Source: Candidatus Rokuibacteriota bacterium
GTDB taxonomy: Bacteria > Methylomirabilota > Methylomirabilia > Rokubacteriales > CSP1-6
Reading direction: 5' to 3'
Length of the DNA: 36,364 nt
Assembly: GCA_016179925.1 (NCBI GenBank)
Contig: JACPCG010000104.1
Coordinates: 1 to 36,364, forward strand
Below are positions 7,953-17,073 of the stretch, in pieces (position 1 is the first letter of the stretch; every line of letters starts with the position of its first letter). A model generated the notes under the pieces. It was not told the DNA's origin, did not search any database, and was given only the letters and a program-made list of their open reading frames with translations. Both the position numbers and the translations under genes were made by a program.

Positions 7953-8558
7953 TCAGCGCTGTCCGATATGAATCGTGGCCCCCTGAGCGGAACGCCGTCG
8001 GTCCGTCCGGCGCCGGTCCGGAGTCTGCCCCTCCGCACGCTGCCGTCGCTCTCCGACCCGGCGGTCCAACACGACCTCGATTGCGGGTTCCTGAGCGAGA
8101 GCCCGCGACAGAAGCTCACAGAGCCCGGCCTGCTCGTGCGGGAGGACAAGCACATATCGGCGTTCGTCGGAAGTCATGGCGCGCACACCCGGCGACTGTT
8201 TGAGCCGCGACACCTCTTCGCTCAGACGCCGGACCCGCTGCGACATCTCCCGGAGGATCCGGTAGGCCAGGGAGGGATCCTCGTGCACACCCCGCAGGAA
8301 GGCCCGCTTGTCCAGCGTGAGCACCCGCGCGGGACCCTTGGCGCGTACGGTCGCAGACCGTGGCTTCCGGTCGAAAATCGCCATCTCGCCGAAGACGTCG
8401 CCGGCGGAGAGTTCCGTGAGTTGGATTTCGCGCCCGTTCGCCTCGTACACGACCAGCGCGCGGCCGGCCTGGACGACGTACATCCGGTCGCCGGGATCCC
8501 CTTGGCGGCAGATCACCTCGCCATCGCGGTATTCCGTGCCGAGCGCCCCCTCACCCAT
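7953..8558 (-). CDS. Cyclic-nucleotide-binding-domain protein without DNA-binding domain
   Basis: 201 residues. Residues about 8-120 form a CRP-type cyclic nucleotide-binding beta-roll: GDPGDRMYVVQAG, then FGEMAIFDRKPRSATVRA, which matches the phosphate-binding cassette with its conserved Glu and Arg. The segment after it (SQRVRRLSEEVSRLK) is the dimerisation-type helix, but no helix-turn-helix follows. Instead there is a strand resembling a short sensor or adaptor fold and an Arg-rich tail (GERRQR, PDRRRTDRRR). It overlaps the end of the flavoprotein gene by eight bases, so the two are co-translated. A role as nucleotide-responsive adaptor or allosteric partner is possible; the target is unknown. 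Confidence 0.8.
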   Translation of the reverse strand: MGEGALGTEYRDGEVICRQGDPGDRMYVVQAGRALVVYEANGREIQLTELSAGDVFGEMAIFDRKPRSATVRAKGPARVLTLDKRAFLRGVHEDPSLAYRILREMSQRVRRLSEEVSRLKQSPGVRAMTSDERRYVLVLPHEQAGLCELLSRALAQEPAIEVVLDRRVGERRQRAEGQTPDRRRTDRRRSAQGATIHIGQR

Positions 8559-9903
8559 GTCCTGTCACCCCGTTCCGCCGCCCACCATCGCTGGTGACCA
8601 CCGCGGCGCTCTCCCAAGCGAAGCGCGCCAGGAAACGGGGGTCCAGCGTCCGGAAGAAGATCTCCCGGTAGGGCGCGCTCCCCGTGAACATGTCCCACAG
8701 CACGATGCTCATGCGCCGAGCCGCGCGGGCGGCCGCCTGCTCAGCCCCCGCCATCTTCATCACGCCTCTCAGGAGCGGCCTCATGCGCTTGACGCCGTGA
8801 AGGGTGCCGAAGATCACGTGCCCGTACCGGTTGTCCCTCGCAATGGAGCGGTAGAGCCGCCAGTAGTGTCGGTCGAAGTCGGCCGCGGACACGCCACTGA
8901 AGACAGCCGTCCGCGCCGCCGCCCTGGCCGTGCGATACGAGGCACCGATCCCGTCCTTGTAGAGCCGGGTCACGCCGCAATCGCCCACCAGGACGACGCG
9001 GTCCATGAAGGGGCGCGTCGCCTCCCCCACGTTGATCTTCGGGGAGCAATGGCAGGCCCCTTCGCTCGGATCCCACCCCGGAGGAAAGCACCGCCTGACC
9101 GCGGGGCTCGCAAAGAATGTCCTGATCAGCTCCCGGTCGATGTCCTTGCCGAGCAAACACACCGTGAGGAAGTTCCCCTTCGGGATGATGGCTGCGCAGT
9201 CCAGCCGGGGCAGCTCGAGAAGGAACACGTGCATCGAACTGCCGAAATGCCTGGTGATGGTCTCGTCGTCCAGGGAGATCTCCGTGACGTAGGTCTTGGT
9301 GGTCTCGGGCGACCTGGCCCCGAGCCCCAGACGCTCGAAGAGTTGCCAGCCCGTCGAGTTGACGCCGGTCGCTCCGACCAGGAGGTCGTAGGTCTCGGCC
9401 GCCCCGTCAAGGCGCACTTGGGGTCGCCCATCCTCCCAGCCCACTTCGCTGACGCGGATCGGCCGGACCTTGGCTCCGCGCTCCTGGGCGAGATCCAACA
9501 GGTAGGCGTCAAGGCCCCGCCAGGCCAGCGCCTTCACGTCGCGTGGCCCCCCACCCCGATGGAGCGCCGCGATGCGCTTCTCGCGGAGCGGCGTCTCGAT
9601 TCTGAGGCTCTCGTCATCGGTATGCAGGACGTAGGAATCGATCGACCGCTGCACGATGCTCGAGGGGAGATGAATGCCCTCCACGGCCAGAGCCTGGACG
9701 AGCGATTCGGACACGATGCCGCCGCACATGTTGCAGCCGGCCGGTCCCGGCTTCCGGAAGTCGCGCGGCTCGTAGATGTCGACGTGCAGGCTGAGATCGG
9801 CTCGTTCGGCGAAGGTCAGGAGGAAATAGGCGCAGAAGGAGCCGGCGGGGCCGCCACCGATGACGGCGACTCGGGAGCCATCCTCGAGCGTGATGCGACC
9901 CAT
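8551..9903 (-). CDS. FAD-dependent oxidoreductase of the geranylgeranyl-reductase type
   Basis: 450-residue flavoprotein. The N-terminal Rossmann fold VIGGGPAGSFCAYFL binds the FAD ADP moiety and VVLVGDCGVTRLYKDGIG is the second FAD contact motif. CNMCGGIVSES near residue 50 resembles the cysteine-containing block of archaeal/bacterial geranylgeranyl-reductase-like proteins, which saturate isoprenoid chains. ATG at 9903 puts the FAD motif near residue 12; a longer reading from 9963 lacks support. It follows an SDR-DUF2867 gene and is coupled to the cyclic-nucleotide protein. The family also holds many uncharacterised oxidoreductases, so the substrate (lipid or quinone isoprenoid tail) is a guess. 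Confidence 0.8.
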   Translation of the reverse strand: MGRITLEDGSRVAVIGGGPAGSFCAYFLLTFAERADLSLHVDIYEPRDFRKPGPAGCNMCGGIVSESLVQALAVEGIHLPSSIVQRSIDSYVLHTDDESLRIETPLREKRIAALHRGGGPRDVKALAWRGLDAYLLDLAQERGAKVRPIRVSEVGWEDGRPQVRLDGAAETYDLLVGATGVNSTGWQLFERLGLGARSPETTKTYVTEISLDDETITRHFGSSMHVFLLELPRLDCAAIIPKGNFLTVCLLGKDIDRELIRTFFASPAVRRCFPPGWDPSEGACHCSPKINVGEATRPFMDRVVLVGDCGVTRLYKDGIGASYRTARAAARTAVFSGVSAADFDRHYWRLYRSIARDNRYGHVIFGTLHGVKRMRPLLRGVMKMAGAEQAAARAARRMSIVLWDMFTGSAPYREIFFRTLDPRFLARFAWESAAVVTSDGGRRNGVTGHG

Positions 9904-9996
9904 GTCCCGGCCCCTGTCGCGGGAGGCACGTGCAGTTTGGCCTAGGTACCTGCACCTGAGCATCCAGCGGCGCCTCGGGTCAATGGTGCTCCCGGC

Positions 9997-11520
9997 TCAT
10001 TCGCGTGGCCCGCATGCACTATCCGCCTCGGCCGCGGCCCGAATGCCCTCCAGCATCCTGGTGAAGACGACTCGGTGGAACGGCACCATCGCATACCAGT
10101 ACCCGAGCCCCGCCAGACCGAGGGGGCGGAAGCGGGCGATCTGCGTGAGCCGGGATCGCGGGGCCCGGTCGGTCGCCTCCGCTGGTACCGGATCACCCCG
10201 GGAATCGCGCGGCTCGATCTCGAAGTGCAACTCGGCAACGCCCGGGACCTTCATCTCCGCGCGGAGCGTGAGGAGGCGGTTACGCTCGAGTCGCGTAACC
10301 CGCCAGAAGTCGACCGTCTCGCCGAAGCCGAGCTCCTCGGGATCGCGCCGCCCCCGGCGCAGGCCCGGCCCGCCAACGAGTCGATCGATCCCGCCTCGTA
10401 GTCGCCAGAGCCAGTCGCTCCCGTGCCACCCATTCCGGCCGCCAAGGCGACAGAGGGTTCGGTACACCGCGCTCGGCGGGACGCCGAGATCGAGCCATCG
10501 CTCGTCCGTCAGGACGGTCCCGCCGGCCCAGTCCGGACCGCCCGAGATCGGCCCCGCCGAGGACCAGCTGGTCAGCACGTTCCGTTCCTGGATCCGGACG
10601 AGCGCCAGCCGAATCGCCTCACGCACCGTCAGCAGCGGCTGGGGCATGAGCCGGCGGGCCTCATCGGTGCGACAGACGAGGCGACGGCGCAGGCCTTCGA
10701 CGAGGGGCGCTGCGACGCGGTAGCCGATCGGCGTGATCAGATGGATCCAGACCGCGCTCAGGCGGGGGGCTGTGAATGGCATCGGGATCACGATGCGCCG
10801 CCGCAGGCCGCGCTCCTCCGCCATGATGCGCATGAGGTCCAGGTAGGTGAGCCCCTCGGGGCCGCCGATATCGAGGGTGAGGCCCGCGGTCTCCGGCACC
10901 GACAGAGAGCGGACGAGGTAGTCGAGCACGTTCCGCACGGCGATCGGCTGGCACTCGGCCGATACCCACCGGGGCGTCAGCATGATCGGGAGGCGTTCCA
11001 CGAGGTACCGAAGAATCTCAAACGAGGCGGAGCCGGAGCCGATAATCATGGCGGCACGCAGGACGGTCACGGGAGTGCCGTGCGAGGCCAGGATCCGCTC
11101 CACGTTTCGCGGTGAGGCAGGGCCGTCCTCGACCTCACGGAGCGGACGGAGACACACGATGCGGGCGAGCCGGGCGCGTTCTGCAGCCGCGGCGAAGTGC
11201 CCCGCGATCTCGCGATCCCGCGCGCTGTGCTCCCCGCCAGAAGATGAGGCCGCGCGGACCAGGTAGAAGCCGGCCCCACAGCCACACATGGCTTCAGCGA
11301 GCCCGTCGGGAGTGGCGAAATCAACCTGGACGATTTCGACGCGGGGGTCGGCCGCCCACGGCCGATCCGCGAGCTTTCGGGCGGAGCGCACCGGGCAGCG
11401 CACCGCGTAGCCGGCCTCGAGGAGTCGCGGCACCAGGCGGCCGCCGATGTAGCCGGTCGTGCCTGTGACCGCGACGCGCTCCAGAGACCTGGCCGGCGAC
11501 TCGATGATCGCCTCGGTCAT
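9997..11520 (-). CDS. Atypical SDR fused to DUF2867
   Basis: 507 residues in two domains. Residues 15-300 form an extended/atypical short-chain dehydrogenase fold with the NAD(P)-binding motif TGTTGYIGGRL and the segment VTVLRAAMIIGSGSASFEIL typical of the NmrA/SDR_a5 branch. The canonical YxxxK catalytic pair is not evident. Residues about 320-490 match DUF2867 (FWRVTRLERNRLLTLRAEMK, YWYAMVPFHRVVF). This fusion occurs in many bacteria without an assigned reaction. It starts 26 bases after the molybdoenzyme gene and probably shares its transcript; whether it works with that enzyme is not evident. Confidence 0.85.
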   Translation of the reverse strand: MTEAIIESPARSLERVAVTGTTGYIGGRLVPRLLEAGYAVRCPVRSARKLADRPWAADPRVEIVQVDFATPDGLAEAMCGCGAGFYLVRAASSSGGEHSARDREIAGHFAAAAERARLARIVCLRPLREVEDGPASPRNVERILASHGTPVTVLRAAMIIGSGSASFEILRYLVERLPIMLTPRWVSAECQPIAVRNVLDYLVRSLSVPETAGLTLDIGGPEGLTYLDLMRIMAEERGLRRRIVIPMPFTAPRLSAVWIHLITPIGYRVAAPLVEGLRRRLVCRTDEARRLMPQPLLTVREAIRLALVRIQERNVLTSWSSAGPISGGPDWAGGTVLTDERWLDLGVPPSAVYRTLCRLGGRNGWHGSDWLWRLRGGIDRLVGGPGLRRGRRDPEELGFGETVDFWRVTRLERNRLLTLRAEMKVPGVAELHFEIEPRDSRGDPVPAEATDRAPRSRLTQIARFRPLGLAGLGYWYAMVPFHRVVFTRMLEGIRAAAEADSACGPRE

Positions 11521-11545
11521 CCCGTCTGAGCCTTCTCGGCCGCCG

Positions 11546-14500
11546 CTACGCTCTCGTCACCTTCACGTACGTGTCGTAGAAGACCGCGCTCCCACCCGTC
11601 AGGTCGCTGAGCGTGGTGTTCTTGATCACGGGGTCGACGCGCAGCGCGGCATTGGCGTGGACGCCGAAGCCGCGGCGCGGGTCGCCCTTGACCATCTGGC
11701 CGTCGATGACCACGTCGCCGGCCCCGTAGGCCCAGTGACCGTGGCCGAGCGAGAAGGCGATCACGCCCGGCCGGAGGCCCTCGACCACCTTGAGCCTGCC
11801 GACGATCGGGCGCGAGCGGCCATTCTTCAGATCCCAGACGCCGTCCGGGTTCGAGGCCGAGTGGATGCGAATCCGGTCGCCGTCCTTGAGGCCGCGGCGG
11901 TCCGCGTCGCGCCGGTTCATCAGCACGCTGTTCTCGGGCAGGAGCGCGAGGAGCCAGTAGTTGGCCGCCGTCCGGGACTTGGTGTGCATGACCTCCCGGT
12001 ACGTGATGAGCCGGAGATCGTAGCCGGCCCGCTCGTCGTCGATGGTCCGGCCGAGCACGTCCGTCGGCGCCGGGACGTGGGCGGCGATCCCCGGGAAGTA
12101 TTTGCCCGTCATCGAGTTCTTCGTCCTGGCGGTTTTCTCCTGGTACAGGTTGATCAGCGTTCCGTACCTGTTGCGGAGCAGATCGCCGTCGTAGCCCCTG
12201 GCGAAATCGTCGAAGCGCCCGCCGCGGTTGAGCACGTAGACGACCTTCGGCCAGAGCTCGCTGCCGGCGGCCTGCCTCCAGCGCTCGGGGTCGAACACCG
12301 GCTTGGGCAGCTGCCGGCGGCTCTCGAGGAAGATCCGCATCTCCTCCGCGCTGGCCTCGGGGAGCGCCTGATCCGCCCGGTCGCCGGCGGCCAGGTTGGC
12401 GGCCATCCGCAGATAGAGGTGGTCGGGGTGCGTGAAGGGTTTGCCGGGCCCGAAGCCGTCCGCCCCGAACCCCGGGAGGCCGAGCCGCTCGGCGATCGCG
12501 AGCAGCAGGGCTTCGAGGCTGATGGGCATCTCCTGGCCCCACACCTTCACGACCTCCGGGATCGGCGCGATGACCGGCTGGCGGACGGGCTGCACCTTCC
12601 AGATCATGTTGGGGTGCGAGCCCGCGAACTCCCAACGCTCCAGGTTGGAGAGGTCCGGGAAGATGTAGTCGGCGTACATGGAGGTCTCGCCGATGACGAT
12701 GTCGCTCGCGACCACCAGCGGGATCCTCGCCGGGTCGGCCAGGATCTCGATGTTGGTGTGCCCCGCCGGCAGCGAGTACACTGGCGTGCCCATGTAGATG
12801 AACAGCGCCTTCGCCGGGTAGGGGTAGGCGTCCCCGATGGACGGGATGATCTCCTGGTAGATGTCCGAGGACAGCGGGAACCACGGCCGCCGGGCGGGGT
12901 AGCCCCGGAACAGCGTCGTGTCCTCATACTTGTCGCCGTGCCGGATGACGCTGATCCCGAACGGGTTGAGCCGCCTCTCGACCGTGTTCACCGAGTAGGG
13001 CTGGGCCCACGCGACCTCGGTGCCGTCGGGCTGCTTGATCTTGTCGGTCTTGCCCCCGGCGGCGTCGTAGGTGGTGGCTTTGGCCAGGCCGCCCTTCCAG
13101 TCGTAGTTCCCGATGAGGAGGTTCAGGGTGTACCAGGCGAAGACCTGGTAGAAGCCGTTGGTGTGCTGGCTCACGCCGCGGTGGATGTCCGCGACCGCGC
13201 GCTTGCCGTGGCTCGTGAACTCGCGCGCCAGCTCCGCGATGTCCGCCGGCTTGACGTCAGCCTGGGCCGCCCACTCGGCGACGGTCTTGGCGCCGGCGGT
13301 TTCGACCAGAAGCTCGAACGCGGACTTGACGGCAATGCCGTTGATCTCCGTCTTCACGCGCAGCTCGCCCTCCACGGGCGCTTTCTCGGAATACGGATCG
13401 ACGGGCACCGGCGCCCCGTCCTTCCACACCACGAAGGGGTCGAACTCGTACGGGGTCTCCTCCCCGGTCTTCCCGTCCCGGTGGACGCGCTTTTCCTTCG
13501 GCAGACCGACGTCCGAGGCGCGCAGGAAGACTCCGGGCTCACCCTTCTCGATCCTCACGAGCCAGGCGGCGTTGCACCACGTCGGCTCTCCGTCGGCCCT
13601 GGCTGCCGCCTTGTTGGCGTTCGTCAGATAGCGTGCGTCGTGGCGCGCGTGGTCGATGATCCAGCGGATCATCCCGAGCGCCATGGCGCCTTCGCCGCCC
13701 GGCTTGATGGGCACCCACTTCCACGCCTTGGCGGCGGTCTTGGAGGCGCGTGGGTCCACCACGGCGATCTTCAGGGCACCGTCGCCCAGGCGCTGCGCGA
13801 TGCGGCTCGCGCGGTTGGTGGGTCCGTAGTTGGCTTCCAGCGGTGAGGCGCCCACGAAGATGATGAACTCGGCCGACTGCTGGTCCGCCTGCCAGTAGAA
13901 CTTGGCGCCCCGGGTCCACTTCGTCTTCCTGTCCTTGGCGTCCCAGACGTACTGCTCGCTCATCGCCTTGCCGGTGAAGTAGAGCGAGCCCTGGCAGACG
14001 GTGGTGTGGCCGTGGGCGTTCACCGAGCCGAACCCCGCCTCGATGAACCGGCGGACGAGCTCGCCGCGTCCCGCCTTGAGGCGCCCCCACATGAACACGA
14101 GCTGGTTGTTCTTGGGCCCGAGGTCGGGGTGATCGGGGTCGATGAGGTGCTTGAGGCGCTCGCGGTGCCTGGCCTTGAACCCGGCCAGCGTCATCTCCTT
14201 CCTGGCGACTTTCCGGCCGTCCTCGGCCAGCTCATTCATCACCCGGGGATCGCGGACGACCCAGAGGTCGCGGAGCCCCTCGACCTTCCTCTTCTCTTCA
14301 CCCGGCACGTCCTTGAAGAGGAGACCGCCCTCGACGATCTCCGCCACCGCCTGGTCGAAGGGGATCGACCGCCACCTGTTCTCGCCGCGCCGGCCGGCGC
14401 GCTTGAGGACCTTGACGATTCGGTACGGGTCGTACGCGGTCTGGATCGCGGCCTGGCCCTTCGGGCAGAGCAGCGCGTCGACGCCCGCGGCCTGGGTGAC

Positions 14501-14809
14501 GGGGGTCCTGTACGGGAGGTGGGGCATCAGGTTCCAGGGCGAGTAGGGGTTGCCGTCGATCTTCGCGATCACACCGTGTTCGAGCTTCACCTTGATCCCG
14601 CACTGCGTGTTGCACTGCTGGCAGACGGAATAGAGGATGTTCTCCGGCCGGGCGAGCGGGTAGGCCTCCCGGGGTGTCAGGTAACTGCCGGCCTCGGCCG
14701 GGGCGAGGCGCGCCAGGAGGCCGGGCACCTGGCTCGCGGCCGCCGCTGACCCGCCCAGCAGCGCCGCGCTCTTGAGGAACGTTCGGCGGCTCTCGGGGCT
14801 CTCGCTCAT
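11546..14809 (-). CDS. Molybdopterin oxidoreductase, tetrathionate-reductase (TtrA)-like catalytic subunit
   Basis: 1087-residue Tat-exported catalytic subunit (SRRTFLKSAALL at residues 8-19). Cys63, Cys66, Cys70 and Cys115 (CQQCNTQC and LCPKG) bind the [4Fe-4S] cluster. The bis-MGD folds follow, with Cys272 in GHTTVCQGS as probable molybdenum ligand, then a C-terminal dinucleotide-binding domain. Length, Tat signal and the gene order ferredoxin-NrfD-catalytic match ttrBCA of tetrathionate reducers. The same branch includes arsenate (ArrA) and selenate (SrdA) reductases, which cannot be excluded; a nearby arsM is not evidence either way. The enzyme would face the periplasm and reduce an oxyanion or polythionate with quinol electrons delivered by the two upstream subunits. 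Confidence 0.85.
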   Translation of the reverse strand: MSESPESRRTFLKSAALLGGSAAAASQVPGLLARLAPAEAGSYLTPREAYPLARPENILYSVCQQCNTQCGIKVKLEHGVIAKIDGNPYSPWNLMPHLPYRTPVTQAAGVDALLCPKGQAAIQTAYDPYRIVKVLKRAGRRGENRWRSIPFDQAVAEIVEGGLLFKDVPGEEKRKVEGLRDLWVVRDPRVMNELAEDGRKVARKEMTLAGFKARHRERLKHLIDPDHPDLGPKNNQLVFMWGRLKAGRGELVRRFIEAGFGSVNAHGHTTVCQGSLYFTGKAMSEQYVWDAKDRKTKWTRGAKFYWQADQQSAEFIIFVGASPLEANYGPTNRASRIAQRLGDGALKIAVVDPRASKTAAKAWKWVPIKPGGEGAMALGMIRWIIDHARHDARYLTNANKAAARADGEPTWCNAAWLVRIEKGEPGVFLRASDVGLPKEKRVHRDGKTGEETPYEFDPFVVWKDGAPVPVDPYSEKAPVEGELRVKTEINGIAVKSAFELLVETAGAKTVAEWAAQADVKPADIAELAREFTSHGKRAVADIHRGVSQHTNGFYQVFAWYTLNLLIGNYDWKGGLAKATTYDAAGGKTDKIKQPDGTEVAWAQPYSVNTVERRLNPFGISVIRHGDKYEDTTLFRGYPARRPWFPLSSDIYQEIIPSIGDAYPYPAKALFIYMGTPVYSLPAGHTNIEILADPARIPLVVASDIVIGETSMYADYIFPDLSNLERWEFAGSHPNMIWKVQPVRQPVIAPIPEVVKVWGQEMPISLEALLLAIAERLGLPGFGADGFGPGKPFTHPDHLYLRMAANLAAGDRADQALPEASAEEMRIFLESRRQLPKPVFDPERWRQAAGSELWPKVVYVLNRGGRFDDFARGYDGDLLRNRYGTLINLYQEKTARTKNSMTGKYFPGIAAHVPAPTDVLGRTIDDERAGYDLRLITYREVMHTKSRTAANYWLLALLPENSVLMNRRDADRRGLKDGDRIRIHSASNPDGVWDLKNGRSRPIVGRLKVVEGLRPGVIAFSLGHGHWAYGAGDVVIDGQMVKGDPRRGFGVHANAALRVDPVIKNTTLSDLTGGSAVFYDTYVKVTRA

Positions 14810-14820
14810 GGCCGTCTCCC

Positions 14821-15990
14821 TCAGGCGGCGACGCGGCGGCGCTCGCGCCGCTCGCTCCCCCACTCCTCGTGGTTCTTGAGAAACGGCAGCGCCTCGATGG
14901 CGACCAGGAAGGCCAGCGCCGCCGCGCCGATGACGCCGGCGGCCACGTACCACTCCGTCGCGCTCGGGAAATAGGTCACGCTGAGCCGCGGGTCGACGAA
15001 GGCCTCCGGCAGCCTCCGGAACTCGGGGACGAGGAACCCCGGCGCGACCAGGTTCTGCTTCGTGCCGGCATACCCGACGGCGATGAGGAGACCCGCGAGG
15101 CCGAGCCACGCAGGCCTGGCGCCCGCGGGCGAGGCGAGCAGCGCCAAGGGGATCGCCAGCCCCACGGCGAGCTGGAGAACCCAGAACATCCACCAGTACG
15201 GTCCGAACATCAGGAGATGGTAGATCTCGACGACCGGCGGGAGGCCCGTGTAGAGCGTGACCGAAACCTCCACGGCCTCGATGAGGATATTGAGCGCGAG
15301 GAGCCCGAGCAGCGCCCGGCGCAGGAACCATGAGGCGGCCTCATGCTCCGCGTCCGCCGGCCACCGCCGGAAGGCCGCCACCGCGAACGTGACCGCCGCC
15401 ATCCCCGACAGGAAACTGGAGAACAGGAAGCGGATCGGCAGGCTGCCAGAGCTCCAGTAGGGTCTGGCACCGAGGACGCCGAACAGCGCCCCCTCCCCAC
15501 CGCCGAACGTCACGACCAGCACGAAGCCCGTGAAGGCAAGCCACCTGAGCGCGCGCCGGTGCTCGAGCGCCATCGCGACCAGCATCGCGGCCAGCACCAG
15601 GGCGTAGAGCGTGTACACCCAGACCATCCAGCCGAGCAGCGACGCGGCGCTGGTCCGCGTGAAGAGCGTCCAGAAGCGGCCCATCTGGCCGAGGTCGAGC
15701 TGCACCAGCGCGAGGCCTCCCCCGAGGCTCGCGAGCGCGAAGGGAATCGCGTAGCGGCTCGGCCGCCGCATCGACCCGACGTCGAGCGCGTAATAGAGGA
15801 CGGCGACGAGGAACGCGCCGCCCGAGATGCCGACCAGGTAGACGTAAAGGCCGACCCAGAGCCCCCAGGGGATGTAGCTGCCGAAGGCGAGGTACGTCTT
15901 GCCGAACACGAACCGCTGCCACAGCCCGACCCCGCCCACGGCGACGGCCGCGAGCAGGAGAGGAATCAGGAGCTTCGACGCCCTGAGCAT
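14821..15990 (-). CDS. nrfD: NrfD/TtrC-type quinol-oxidising membrane subunit
   Basis: 389-residue integral membrane protein with about nine predicted helices, starting at ATG 15990 ten bases behind the ferredoxin stop. IPWGLWVGLYVYLVGISGGAF near residue 40-60 is the signature start of the NrfD/PsrC fold. Later LVQLDLGQMGRFW and EIYHLLMFGPYWWMFW carry polar residues lining the expected quinone site. It anchors the ferredoxin and catalytic subunits to the periplasmic face and delivers quinol electrons. The C-terminal extension is basic (ERRERRRVAA). Placement between ferredoxin and catalytic genes matches ttrBCA. Confidence 0.9.
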   Translation of the reverse strand: MLRASKLLIPLLLAAVAVGGVGLWQRFVFGKTYLAFGSYIPWGLWVGLYVYLVGISGGAFLVAVLYYALDVGSMRRPSRYAIPFALASLGGGLALVQLDLGQMGRFWTLFTRTSAASLLGWMVWVYTLYALVLAAMLVAMALEHRRALRWLAFTGFVLVVTFGGGEGALFGVLGARPYWSSGSLPIRFLFSSFLSGMAAVTFAVAAFRRWPADAEHEAASWFLRRALLGLLALNILIEAVEVSVTLYTGLPPVVEIYHLLMFGPYWWMFWVLQLAVGLAIPLALLASPAGARPAWLGLAGLLIAVGYAGTKQNLVAPGFLVPEFRRLPEAFVDPRLSVTYFPSATEWYVAAGVIGAAALAFLVAIEALPFLKNHEEWGSERRERRRVAA

Positions 15991-15999
15991 GAGGACCTC

Positions 16000-16881
16000 C
16001 TACGTGAGGTAGAAGACCCGGGGCCGGGTCCCCAGCTCTTCCTTGAGACGCACCACGTTGCGCTTGCCCGCGAGCTCGTGGATCAGGCTCTCCGGGTCGC
16101 TCACGTCGCCGAAGAACGTCGCGTAGCCCACGCACGTCGTGACGCACGCCGGGAGGAGCCCCGCCTCGAGCCGGTGGAGGCAGAAGTGGCACTTCCGCGC
16201 ATTGCCCGCCGGCGAGCGCTTGCCGTCGCGTCTCCAGCTCCGGCCGTACTCGTGCGAGGGCTCGGTCTCGTACGCTTGACGCGCCGGCGTGCCGTCCGTG
16301 TAGAACTCGCCGAAGTCTGCGGTGCGCGCGCCGTACGGGCAGGCCGCAATGCAGTAGCGGCAGCCGATGCACGCCTCGTAGTCGACTTCGACGATGCCGT
16401 CCGGCCGCCTGGAGGTCGCCTTCACCGGGCACACCGGTACGCACGGAGGGTTCTCGCACTGCATGCAGGGGCGCGGGAGGAAACGGCGGCTGACGTGGGG
16501 GTACTCGCCGATCTCCTCGTCGATGACCGGCCGGTAGACGACGCCCGGCGGCAGCTTGTTCTCGACGACGCAGGCGATCGTGCAGGCGGAGCAGCCGATG
16601 CACCGATGGAGGTCGATGGCCATCGCCCACCGGCGCTCGTGGATCGGCTTCCGGAGCGCCGTCTGGACCTCGCGCTGCATCCTGAGCAGCGCGTTGTCGT
16701 CTTCGCGCGGGGGCGGGAGCGGAGCGACCTCGGCCGAGGGCGCCGGCGGGGTGGCGGCTCGGACCTCTTGCGCCAGGAGGGCCGCCGCCCCTGGAGCGGC
16801 CAGGGTGGCGTTCAGGAGCTGGCGGCGGGACCACCGGCGATCCCTGCGCCTGGGCGGAACGGTTTCCGCGGTCGATCCCAT
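16000..16881 (-). CDS. Four-cluster ferredoxin subunit, TtrB-like, Tat-exported
   Basis: 293 residues. A Tat signal (RWSRRQLLN at 17-24) is followed by a Pro-rich linker. Four cysteine groups then bind four [4Fe-4S] clusters: [35 protein letters not shown] and a split group CHFC...CVTTC. It links the NrfD subunit to the catalytic molybdoprotein in the periplasm. ATG at 16881 follows GGAGGTCACC. The reading frame stays open upstream through the 107-bp repeat (to GTG 16962), but that would bury the Tat signal, so the ATG is preferred. First gene of the BCA module. Confidence 0.93.
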   Translation of the reverse strand: MGSTAETVPPRRRDRRWSRRQLLNATLAAPGAAALLAQEVRAATPPAPSAEVAPLPPPREDDNALLRMQREVQTALRKPIHERRWAMAIDLHRCIGCSACTIACVVENKLPPGVVYRPVIDEEIGEYPHVSRRFLPRPCMQCENPPCVPVCPVKATSRRPDGIVEVDYEACIGCRYCIAACPYGARTADFGEFYTDGTPARQAYETEPSHEYGRSWRRDGKRSPAGNARKCHFCLHRLEAGLLPACVTTCVGYATFFGDVSDPESLIHELAGKRNVVRLKEELGTRPRVFYLT

Positions 16882-16921
16882 GGTGACCTCCTCGCCTCGT
16901 CGCTCTCGCGCGTCCGCCGAC

Positions 16922-17029
16922 GTCAGAGCCTGTGAACGAATCGCGTTGTCGAGTGGCGCCACGGCTGCGCCGGGGCGCCCCGAGCGCCGGGGGGCTTGGG
17001 GGGCCCTTCGAGGCCCCCCATGTACTCAG
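16922..17029 (-). repeat. 107-bp dispersed repeat, copy 2
   Basis: About 90% identical to 973-1079. It lies 44 bases beyond the stop codon of the trihaem cytochrome gene and ends 41 bases before the ATG of the ferredoxin subunit, so it would form the 5' leader of the ttr-like operon. The first hairpin has an extra G-C pair compared with copy 1 (GGGGGGCC against GGCCCCCC), a paired change that keeps the stem. Confidence 0.85.
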
Positions 17030-17073
17030 ATCCGCCGGCGGGAGCCGCCGTGCCCTCGTGCGGTCCGGCTACT

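Noticed and set aside
11459-13846. Very long plus-strand reading frame opposite the molybdoenzyme gene
   Set aside because: It is antisense to a fully recognisable TtrA-like protein; its product is low-complexity Arg/Val/Asp/Gly text without domains, as expected of the reverse strand of GC-rich codons.
16882-16962. N-terminal extension of the ferredoxin subunit into the 107-bp repeat
   Set aside because: The ATG at 16881 has a strong ribosome-binding site and places the Tat motif correctly; the extension would move it more than 40 residues inwards.
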